Assembly (NCBI RefSeq): GCF_025499605.1
Contig: NZ_JAFMVC010000001.1
Coordinates: 310,001 to 374,000 of the forward strand
From: Carboxylicivirga litoralis
Lineage (GTDB): Bacteria; Bacteroidota; Bacteroidia; Bacteroidales; Marinilabiliaceae
Direction of reading: 5' to 3'
Length of the DNA: 64,000 bases
The position numbers and the translations under genes were made by a program. Shown one piece after another: positions 19,833 to 27,666 of the stretch; positions within the stretch are counted from its first letter, which is position 1; each line of letters begins with the position of its first letter. The notes below the pieces were generated by a model. It saw nothing but the letters and a program-made list of their open reading frames with translations, was not told the origin of the DNA and did not search any database.

Positions 19833-21095
19833 TTACCACTTAACTGGTTTACGACGTACCGGCATGCTCATACAACGAGCACCACCACCACCACGAGATA
19901 GTTCTGAACCACCAATGGTCACAACATATTTTTCATAATCCTTTAAGTCAACTACTCCACTAATAACATCGTTGGCTTTGATAATTTCAAAACCGTTTTT
20001 GTTCATCTCTTCCATGGTATAAACGTTGCGTGCATATCCCAATACTTTTCCTGGTCCCATAGCAAAGAAGTTAGCACCACTATGCCATTGCTCGCGTTCC
20101 TGAGTCCAAATATCACTTGAACCACCACAGCATATAGGTTTCATATCCATCCCTAAATCTCTCAGGCACGAAACCAGATTCTCTTTCTTCTCAATAGAAG
20201 CCACTTCTCCATTATCAACCGTAATAAGAATAGTACTGTAGCGACTGTCTTTCATGATTAGCGGTTCATACACCATACAGGCATCCTTATCAAGGAAAGT
20301 AAACACCATATCCAGGTGAATAAACGACTCAGGTGTATCAGGCAGTTGCTGCACTACCACATAATGACGTTCTTTCTTTTGCTTTAACTGATTAATGATA
20401 AAATCAATTCCTTGCGATGAAGTACGGGCACTGTTACCAATGACTAGCACATCTTCACGGGCAATTTGTACATCACCTCCTTCAATCATGGTTTCGGCAC
20501 CAACATTATAGAAGTTAAGTGGATTAACCGTTTGAGTTTTAAAACGAGCCGAATGGTTAAAAATAGCCTCCATTACAATGGCCTCACGTTCACGCACTTT
20601 ATTAGCCATTTTTGAGATCAGCACTTTATCATACATGGTCACGCTGGCATCGCGCGTAAAGAAAAAATTATGCAATGGTCGTAATGAGTAGCGATCATCG
20701 GATAAAAAAGTGGTTAAAGAATCTGTTTTTAAGCTCACTCCCTCAATTAACTGACGTGCCAATTCAGGAGCAGGCAACTCTAACAAATCCTCTTTAATAT
20801 TTAAAACCTGCTCATAGGTGCAAATCTTTTCAATCAGGCTAAGCTTAATCTTTGGCTGTTCTAATATCTCAGCCAATAAATCTTTAACTTGGTAAGTTTG
20901 CGTTACTTTTTCCAGAACACCCGAAAACTGCTTGTATTCATCAACAGCAACTGACAAGTTTAAAATGTCACTATATAAAGCGCGCTCTGCATTAGAGGGC
21001 GTCATATTCTCCACCTCTTTGCCCGGCGTGTGCAATATTACACCTTCCAACTCTCCTATTTCGGAGAACACACCAGTATCAATGGTTTTTATCAT
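19833..21095 (-). CDS. arcA: Arginine deiminase
   Basis: Hydrolyses arginine to citrulline and ammonia, the first step of the ADI pathway. The 420 residues show the N-terminal FSEIGELEGVILHTPGKEVE, a central FTRDASV segment, the HLDMVFTFLD motif and the nucleophile Cys408 in GGARCMSMP. No arcB, arcC or antiporter gene is nearby, so the enzyme may feed a pathway encoded elsewhere. A -7 box lies upstream at 21137-21144. Confidence 0.96.
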   Translation of the reverse strand: MIKTIDTGVFSEIGELEGVILHTPGKEVENMTPSNAERALYSDILNLSVAVDEYKQFSGVLEKVTQTYQVKDLLAEILEQPKIKLSLIEKICTYEQVLNIKEDLLELPAPELARQLIEGVSLKTDSLTTFLSDDRYSLRPLHNFFFTRDASVTMYDKVLISKMANKVREREAIVMEAIFNHSARFKTQTVNPLNFYNVGAETMIEGGDVQIAREDVLVIGNSARTSSQGIDFIINQLKQKKERHYVVVQQLPDTPESFIHLDMVFTFLDKDACMVYEPLIMKDSRYSTILITVDNGEVASIEKKENLVSCLRDLGMDMKPICCGGSSDIWTQEREQWHSGANFFAMGPGKVLGYARNVYTMEEMNKNGFEIIKANDVISGVVDLKDYEKYVVTIGGSELSRGGGGARCMSMPVRRKPVKW

Positions 21096-21136
21096 GGACT
21101 ATTTGGTTTAAATTTTATTTGGTTTCTTCTTCGTCG

Positions 21137-21144
21137 CAAATTTA
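21137..21144 (-). promoter_or_regulatory. -7 promoter element of arcA
   Basis: On the minus strand this reads TAAATTTG, an exact TAnnTTTG match, 41 bp before the arcA start. Confidence 0.55.
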
Positions 21145-21245
21145 AAAACCAAAACCAATTAAAAAAATGATTGAATGCACTTCTTTAAATTATTCAGCAT
21201 TAGCTAGTAATGCATAAAAATACAGTCCATTGAATAATTACTCAT

Positions 21246-22466
21246 CTATGACCCCATCGCGAATGAAAAGCTTAGCTTTGGAGGCAATGGCAACTCTTTA
21301 TTGACTTTGTTTTTATCCCATTGTTCAAAAAGGGCTTGCTGATATATTTTTGCACGCTCCTTATCATTCAGAAAAACAGATGACAGTAGTTTTCCATCAG
21401 CATAATACATAAAACGATGAATATCACCCTGCTTTTCCTCTATTACTTCGTGATGACCAGGTATAACCAATTCATAAGCTCCCGAAAACATAAACAGGCC
21501 GAACACCTCCGATTTTAAACGATATGGCGGAAGCGTATGTTTCTCAGGAGTACCCAAAACATTGAGAGCCGCCAGTTTACCCTGATGCTCGGCCGCATGC
21601 CATAAGCCCGTCACGACACCTCTTGCATGTTGTGCCACATCGCCGGCAGCCAAAATATCATTATCCGATGTCTGTAAATACTCATTGACAACAATGCCTC
21701 GCTCAACTTTTAAATCGGCTTTGATAGCCAGCTCAACATTAGGGATTGCACCCGTGCAGGCAATAATGGCATCAAACTCGAGTTCTTGCCCTTGAATATT
21801 TGCCTTATAAACATCGCCACATTTTTGAACAGCATTGACCGACACTCCTGAAAACAACTTAACATCTTTAGCCAGCATTTTCTCTACCAACACATTTAAT
21901 AATGCTTCGGGAAACAACTTTTGTAACGGTTGCTTCATTCGACTAGCCAATATTACCTGTTTACCTTTTCTGGTTAACTGGTCAGCCGTCTCAACACCTT
22001 CAACACCTCCACCAATAATCAGGAATCGCTCTTTGTCAGCACATGCCTCCAGCACCTGATCCACATCATAAGCATTTTGGACCCCAAAAATTTCTTTTGT
22101 CTTTATACCGCTTAATTTAGGAACAACGGACATTGCCCCGGTAGCAATCAGCAATTTGCCGTAACTAAATACCTTACCTGATTTGGTGCTAATAATCTTC
22201 TCAGCACTATTGACATCAATAACACGATCAAACAATAGAGTCACATTATTATCTTCGTACCACTGTTCATCAGCAATTTTAAATTCATCTTTATCAAAAC
22301 CACGCACCATATTTTTGTTAATCTTGGTGCGTTTATATGGTAACCTGTCTTCGCCATGCACAAGGAGTATTGTTCTTGTATCTCCCTGTTCGCGCAATGT
22401 TCGAATAAAACTTATAGATGCTATACTGGCTCCTATCGCAATAATTGGATAGTTCTCTGAAATCAT
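21246..22466 (-). CDS. FAD-dependent NAD(P)H oxidoreductase (rubredoxin/nitrite reductase-like)
   Basis: Pyridine-nucleotide disulphide oxidoreductase-type flavoprotein of 406 residues. The NAD(P)-binding GGGVEG (152-157), the LLIATGA (105-111) and the FAD-binding ILAAGDVAQ motif are clear. The N-terminal FAD Rossmann loop is degenerate: GASIAS (12-17) in place of GxGxxG/A. The C-terminal ~100 residues resemble the small domain of NirB/rubredoxin-reductase-like enzymes. No redox-active CxxC is seen. The electron acceptor is unknown. The neighbour arcA is 150 bp downstream on the same strand, and the gene is divergent from the DUF2490 gene. Confidence 0.85.
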   Translation of the reverse strand: MISENYPIIAIGASIASISFIRTLREQGDTRTILLVHGEDRLPYKRTKINKNMVRGFDKDEFKIADEQWYEDNNVTLLFDRVIDVNSAEKIISTKSGKVFSYGKLLIATGAMSVVPKLSGIKTKEIFGVQNAYDVDQVLEACADKERFLIIGGGVEGVETADQLTRKGKQVILASRMKQPLQKLFPEALLNVLVEKMLAKDVKLFSGVSVNAVQKCGDVYKANIQGQELEFDAIIACTGAIPNVELAIKADLKVERGIVVNEYLQTSDNDILAAGDVAQHARGVVTGLWHAAEHQGKLAALNVLGTPEKHTLPPYRLKSEVFGLFMFSGAYELVIPGHHEVIEEKQGDIHRFMYYADGKLLSSVFLNDKERAKIYQQALFEQWDKNKVNKELPLPPKLSFSFAMGS

Positions 22467-22507
22467 ATCTTATTTATTTTTATTCAATAATTAGAAAATC
22501 ATTATAA

Positions 22508-22515
22508 TATCTTTG
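22508..22515 (+). promoter_or_regulatory. -7 promoter element of the DUF2490/cytochrome cluster
   Basis: TATCTTTG matches TAnnTTTG exactly, 57 bp before the DUF2490 start codon. No clear -33 element. Confidence 0.6.
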
Positions 22516-22572
22516 CATTACTTAATAATTATAACAATCCGAAGCCATTTGGGTTGAATACGATTATAAACA

Positions 22573-23331
22573 ATGAATAAAAGATTAGCATTAGCCCTCC
22601 CTCTGTTATTTATCGTCCTGATGGTCGACGCACAACAGCAATTTGATTTTAATTTATTTAATGGTTCGGGTGAGCTACGTTCAATCTATGTCCAACGCCA
22701 TCGCATTAATGACAAATACACAATTAATCTTGATGCTGGTTCATACCTGGGATTAGGAAATAATATATGGACCAGGTGGGGTTTTAGAGGCAGTGTTCAG
22801 CGCACGCTTTCTCATAACTATAAAGTAGATTTTGGTTTTATGTACAACCGGACTCACTATAAAGGTGAAGTTGAACTCAATAATACCGACGAAGAAATTG
22901 ATGCTACGCGACATGAGTATCGCCCGTTTCAATCGTTTAACATTAGCTACCCGCGTTTTAAAGCCTCAGCACTCCAACATCGTTTTCGTTTGGAGGAACG
23001 TTTTTTTATTCATAAGGATGTTCGCGATTTTAAAATGCGTCTCCGCTATCTCATCCAGCACATGGGACGATTCGATGGGAAAGCCATTGCACCCAAATCA
23101 CTTTACTATCGTGCTTTTGCTGAGTTTAATTTCAATATTTACCAGGAAGCTGAAGATGTTTTTTGGGTTAGAGGACGTTATTGCCTTGGCTTAGGTTATC
23201 AATTTAGCTCAAAGTTCACTGCTGATGCCAATTACTATTATGAACACACCAAAGTAGCCAGTGGTATTGATCAGATAATCACACATATCTTTCAACTAAC
23301 AATACGACAAACAATAAATTGGAACAAATAA
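22573..23331 (+). CDS. DUF2490-like outer-membrane protein
   Basis: 252 residues with a signal peptide (LALALPLLFIVLMVDAQQQ) and many alternating beta strands ending in an aromatic residue pattern typical of small outer-membrane barrels (YVQRHRINDKYTINLDAG, GYQFSSKFTADANYYYEH). The resemblance to DUF2490 proteins is by strand pattern and is moderate. It lies 57 bp before the cytochrome b gene on the same strand and may be the first gene of that operon. Confidence 0.7.
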   Translation: MNKRLALALPLLFIVLMVDAQQQFDFNLFNGSGELRSIYVQRHRINDKYTINLDAGSYLGLGNNIWTRWGFRGSVQRTLSHNYKVDFGFMYNRTHYKGEVELNNTDEEIDATRHEYRPFQSFNISYPRFKASALQHRFRLEERFFIHKDVRDFKMRLRYLIQHMGRFDGKAIAPKSLYYRAFAEFNFNIYQEAEDVFWVRGRYCLGLGYQFSSKFTADANYYYEHTKVASGIDQIITHIFQLTIRQTINWNK

Positions 23332-23389
23332 ATCAGATATTTATTCGTTTATTAAAAATGCAGCTATTTTCGTGGTAAATTACCAAAGT

Positions 23390-24664
23390 ATGAATCAAAC
23401 AGGCACTTCTAAAGCAATAACAAAGTTTCTATTACATCTTCATCCCCCAAGAGTGAATGCGCAAGCCATTAAATACACGCGCACCTTTGGATTGGGAGGA
23501 ATAGCTGTACTCTTATTTGTACTGCTGTTTATTACAGGTATGCTGCTGCGTTTTATATATGTACCTTCTGAGAAAGGCGCCTATGATTCAATAGTATATT
23601 TACAGCAAGAAGTATTATTTGGACAGTTGCTACGAAACATGCACTACTGGAGTGGTATGCTGCTGGTGATTGTATCATTCCTACATGTCATCCGCGTTTT
23701 TTACAGCCAATCAATTTACAACGAACGACGCAAAAACTGGCTCTATGGATTATTGCTGATGTTTTTAGTCATCCTATCCAATTTTACAGGGTACCTGTTA
23801 CCATGGGACCAATTGGCTTACTGGGCAGTTACCATCATGACCAACATGTTAAGTTACATTCCTATTATTGGCGAAAGTTTGGCTTCACTTGTCCGTGGAA
23901 GTACTGACGTGAATGAAGGAACTTTATTGCGTTTCTATCATTTTCACACAGGCCTTTTACCGCTTTTAATGGTATTTGTGATGAGCATCCATTTTTGGTT
24001 AGTTAGAAAAGCGAAAGGTGTTACAGTGGCCGATGCTACAAAAAAAGACATGGTCAAAACTAATCCTGAATTGGTTTATAAAGAAATTGTTGTAGCTCTT
24101 TCATTAATATTACTACTCATCATCTTTTCAATGGCGGTGGATGCACCATTACTTGACAAAGCTAATCCACTCATTAGCCCCAACCCAAGTAAAGCACCCT
24201 GGTATTTTATGGGATTTCAGGAGTTATTACTGCATATGCATCCAGGATTTGGGATATTTATTGTACCTGTATTAGTTACAGCTTTCCTAATCTACATTCC
24301 ATACACTAAAGACATTAATATTAATACTGGCGTATGGTTCAATAGTGAAACAGGTAAAAGAGTTACTATTTGGTGTGCCTTTTATGCTATTGTTTTCACC
24401 ATGCTCATTATCATCAACACCGAGTATTTGCTTAAATTTCAGCAATGGGCACCCGATTGGCCGGTGCTGATAACAACAGGCTTGTTTCCACTACTGATAT
24501 ATGTGGCACCTACCTATCTGTTTTTACTGTTTATTCAAAACAAACTAAAAGCGAACAAGATAGAATTAATAATGGCCTTGGTTACCATATTACTCACAGC
24601 CTATTTGGTAATGACCTTTGTAGGAAGCTTGCTAAGAGGAGAAGGCATGCATTTATTTGCCTAA
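23390..24664 (+). CDS. Cytochrome b of a bc-type quinol-oxidising complex
   Basis: Inner-membrane diheme subunit that oxidises quinol. The ATG at 23390 is preferred over an upstream GTG at 23372. The 424 residues hold about eight transmembrane helices, so the b6 and subunit-IV parts are fused. Heme ligands are His85/His99 (helix B) and His186/His201 (helix D). The 14-residue gap in helix D is the b6f-type spacing. The quinol-site PEWY motif reads APWY (269-272), without the Glu. Rieske follows after 10 bp and an octaheme cytochrome next; no cytochrome c1 or f gene is present. Confidence 0.92.
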   Translation: MNQTGTSKAITKFLLHLHPPRVNAQAIKYTRTFGLGGIAVLLFVLLFITGMLLRFIYVPSEKGAYDSIVYLQQEVLFGQLLRNMHYWSGMLLVIVSFLHVIRVFYSQSIYNERRKNWLYGLLLMFLVILSNFTGYLLPWDQLAYWAVTIMTNMLSYIPIIGESLASLVRGSTDVNEGTLLRFYHFHTGLLPLLMVFVMSIHFWLVRKAKGVTVADATKKDMVKTNPELVYKEIVVALSLILLLIIFSMAVDAPLLDKANPLISPNPSKAPWYFMGFQELLLHMHPGFGIFIVPVLVTAFLIYIPYTKDININTGVWFNSETGKRVTIWCAFYAIVFTMLIIINTEYLLKFQQWAPDWPVLITTGLFPLLIYVAPTYLFLLFIQNKLKANKIELIMALVTILLTAYLVMTFVGSLLRGEGMHLFA

Positions 24665-24674
24665 AAATCAAACT

Positions 24675-25148
24675 ATGGATTTTATTAAAAAAATAACAAG
24701 GCGCAGTTTTATTAAGAAAGCCATTATTACTTTGGTTTCTCTTGAACTTATCTATGTACTTGTCAATTTACTTAAGAAGGGAAATCAAACAACCTCATCA
24801 TCAAATCTATTTGAAGCTGGCGATGTTGATTTGTTTGAAAAGGGGAAAGTTTATCCGTTTAGCACCGAGCGTTTCTACCTGACACGCCTCAAAGATGGTG
24901 GCTTTTTAGCATTGTCAACCAAATGTACACACCTGGGATGCACAGTTCAATATAAATCAAAAGAGGACAAATTCCTCTGCCCATGTCACGCGTCGGCCTT
25001 CAATAAACAGGGCGAAGTCTTATCGCCTCCCGCCACGCGAGCCTTAGATATTTTACCGGTTAGTATTCATGATGGTAAAATATGGGTTGATACAGCTAAC
25101 CCGGTGAAACGCAACAAATACAATCGCTCACAAATAACATACGCTTAA
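24675..25148 (+). CDS. Rieske [2Fe-2S] protein
   Basis: Mobile iron-sulphur subunit passing electrons from quinol to a c-type cytochrome. The cluster motifs are CTHLGC (84-89) and CPCH (102-105), giving the two Cys and two His ligands plus the disulphide Cys pair. The N-terminus has a Tat-like TRRSFIKK followed by a hydrophobic anchor (~15-33), as is usual for Rieske proteins. I chose the ATG at 24675; an in-frame TTG at 24657 would overlap the cytochrome b gene. The next gene starts at the base after its stop codon. Confidence 0.94.
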   Translation: MDFIKKITRRSFIKKAIITLVSLELIYVLVNLLKKGNQTTSSSNLFEAGDVDLFEKGKVYPFSTERFYLTRLKDGGFLALSTKCTHLGCTVQYKSKEDKFLCPCHASAFNKQGEVLSPPATRALDILPVSIHDGKIWVDTANPVKRNKYNRSQITYA

Positions 25149-27461
25149 ATGATTAATACGCGACTTTATAATAATATGATGCTGGCACTTGTGGGTGCAT
25201 TGATTTTACTTTTACCAGCCTATCTGCTCATCAAAACATACAGTCAGCAGCCTGATCGGGCAGCTATAGAGGAGCCTCATTTTGTTGGTCGCGAAACATG
25301 TATTGAATGCCATTTACCTGAATATAACGACTGGGTGGGTTCGCACCACGACAGAGCGATGGATCTTGCCAATGACACTACCGTGCTGGCTAATTTTGAC
25401 AATGTGACCATTGAAGGCAACGGCATGACGCACCGCGCCTTTATGAAAGACGGCAAGTTTATGATTAATACCGACGGTGAGGATGGCACGATGCAAGATT
25501 TTGAAATCAAGTATGTTTTTGGATTCACACCGCTGCAACAGTTTTTAGTTGAATTTGATGGCGGACGCTTGCAAACATTGCCTTTAACATGGAATACCCT
25601 GGATAGCTGTTGGTATCATATGGTTGATTCGATTTATCACAACGAAGATATTCACCACGACAACTGGCTGCACTGGACCAACCAGGCACAAAACTGGAAC
25701 AGCATGTGCGCCGATTGCCATTCTACCAACTTACAAAAGAATTATGACCATATTAATGACACCTACCACACTACCTGGTCGGAGATTGATGTGAGTTGTG
25801 AGGCCTGTCATGGTCCATCATCGAACCACCTGAAGTGGGCCGCACTGCCAGAATATGCGCGCGATGAATACGAAAACTATGGCCTGCCAATTAAAACGAG
25901 TGGCATCTATAACGAGCAATATGTCGATAACTGCGCCCGCTGTCATTCGCGCCGCAGTTCATTAGGCGATTTTGATTATACCACACAAAATATTCATAAC
26001 CACATCATTCCTAACCTCCCTGATGTTCCTACATGGCATCTTGACGGACAGATTCTGGAAGAGGATTACGTGTATGCTTCATTTACGCAAAGTAAAATGT
26101 ATACTAAAGAGCGCGAAGTACAGTGCAACGATTGTCACAATGTACATAGTGGCAAACTGTTGTTTGGTGATGACTACAATGCTCTGTGCCTGCAATGCCA
26201 CACTGCAGATGTATACGACACACCCGACCACCATTTTCATAAAGAAGTAGGCATGCCGGGCCAGGCTGTTACATCATACGATGGAATTACTTACGATGTA
26301 GGCTCAGGAACTTTATGTATCAACTGCCACATGCACGGCGGCTATTACATGGGCGTTGACTATCGTCGCGATCACAGTTTTAGAGTACCTCGCCCCGACT
26401 TATCAATAAAATATGATGTGCCAAACGCCTGTAATCAGTGCCATGCGGACAAAAGCAACCAATGGGCCGAAAATTACATTACGAAATGGTATGGCGAGAA
26501 CAGAACCTATCATTTTGCCCAGGCTTTTGACGATGCCCGAAATGGAAGCACAGAAAGCATTCAGCGCCTGAAAGGTATTATTAACGATGAGCTTTATCCG
26601 CATAACATTAGAAGCCTATCGGTTCAGTATCTTGGTAATTACTTTCAGGATACATTGAAAAAGGAGGTGGACACCTACTTAAGTAACCTTTATCCTGATA
26701 TGCGATTGGCAGCTATTAGAGCCATTCAACTAACTGCCGAAGATGATTTAAACCTGCTCTACCCGATGCTGCGCGATGACACCAAAGCCATCAGAACGGA
26801 AGCGGCTCGTATTATTTCGGCAGCAGGACTTGAGCAGATACCAGCCAAACACAAAAAGGCATACGACAAAGCCATAAAAGAATATGAAGAGATTTTGATT
26901 TACAATGCCGATTTCCCCATCGGTAAATTCAATCTGGCTAATCTATACTATAACAGAGGTAACTACACCGAAGCTGAAACATTCTATTTAAAAGCTCTTC
27001 AACAGGATGAAGAATTGCATTTTGTCAAACTCAACCTGGCATATCTGTATAACAGGACTAAGAAAAATGAACAAGCAGAATTACTGTTTCGTGATTATTT
27101 AAAACACGAACCGGAAGATGCCCAGGCCATGTATTCCTTTGGCTTGTTATTATCTGAAGTACAAAAGTATGACGAGTCACTTACCTTCCTGGTTAAATCA
27201 TATAACCTGCAGCCAGACAGGCCTCGTGTAGCACATAACATTGCCATGATGTACGATTTCAGGGGCAAAAAAGCCAAAGCTGAAGAGTTTCTGAAAAAAG
27301 AAATTGAGCTTTTAGATAATTACAATAGCAATGCTGAACTATTACGTTTTTACCTGACTAACAACATGAAGGAAAAAGCCCTTGCGTTGGCCACTCAAAT
27401 GAAAAAGAATTACCCAGATGTTGAGGATTTAAATCAGGTGATTAAGCAGATAAAACAATAA
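25149..27461 (+). CDS. Octaheme c-type cytochrome with HEAT-like and TPR domains
   Basis: 770 residues. A membrane anchor (~10-30, MLALVGALILLLPAYLLI) leads into a periplasmic region with eight CxxCH heme sites: CIECH (51-55), CADCH, CEACH, CARCH, CNDCH, CLQCH, CINCH and CNQCH. HEAT-like helices follow (VDTYLSNLYPDMRLAAIRAI), then three to four TPRs (KFNLANLYYNRGNYTEAETF, MYSFGLLLSEVQKYDESL). The gene abuts the Rieske gene, so it probably takes electrons from the cytochrome b/Rieske pair (inference). The heme part resembles the cytochrome c554/NrfA superfamily; a catalytic role is possible but not shown. Confidence 0.9.
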   Translation: MINTRLYNNMMLALVGALILLLPAYLLIKTYSQQPDRAAIEEPHFVGRETCIECHLPEYNDWVGSHHDRAMDLANDTTVLANFDNVTIEGNGMTHRAFMKDGKFMINTDGEDGTMQDFEIKYVFGFTPLQQFLVEFDGGRLQTLPLTWNTLDSCWYHMVDSIYHNEDIHHDNWLHWTNQAQNWNSMCADCHSTNLQKNYDHINDTYHTTWSEIDVSCEACHGPSSNHLKWAALPEYARDEYENYGLPIKTSGIYNEQYVDNCARCHSRRSSLGDFDYTTQNIHNHIIPNLPDVPTWHLDGQILEEDYVYASFTQSKMYTKEREVQCNDCHNVHSGKLLFGDDYNALCLQCHTADVYDTPDHHFHKEVGMPGQAVTSYDGITYDVGSGTLCINCHMHGGYYMGVDYRRDHSFRVPRPDLSIKYDVPNACNQCHADKSNQWAENYITKWYGENRTYHFAQAFDDARNGSTESIQRLKGIINDELYPHNIRSLSVQYLGNYFQDTLKKEVDTYLSNLYPDMRLAAIRAIQLTAEDDLNLLYPMLRDDTKAIRTEAARIISAAGLEQIPAKHKKAYDKAIKEYEEILIYNADFPIGKFNLANLYYNRGNYTEAETFYLKALQQDEELHFVKLNLAYLYNRTKKNEQAELLFRDYLKHEPEDAQAMYSFGLLLSEVQKYDESLTFLVKSYNLQPDRPRVAHNIAMMYDFRGKKAKAEEFLKKEIELLDNYNSNAELLRFYLTNNMKEKALALATQMKKNYPDVEDLNQVIKQIKQ

Positions 27462-27535
27462 CAAAATTCACACAAGCCCAACGACCTAAGGTATCCGTGT
27501 GCGAATTGTCATGTTTTAAATAATCTCAAAAAGAA

Positions 27536-27543
27536 TATATTTG
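27536..27543 (+). promoter_or_regulatory. -7 promoter element of the M16 protease gene
   Basis: TATATTTG matches TAnnTTTG exactly, giving a leader of roughly 115 bases before the likely ATG at 27667. Confidence 0.55.
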
Positions 27544-27666
27544 TCGTTTACTATCGATTGATACAATCATAGTATATCCCATTCCTACAAAACTTTAACT
27601 AGAATTCAGTTAAACAATCATATGCACTCCTGCGTAAATGCCTGAGTGTTAAAAAAAACTAACCAA

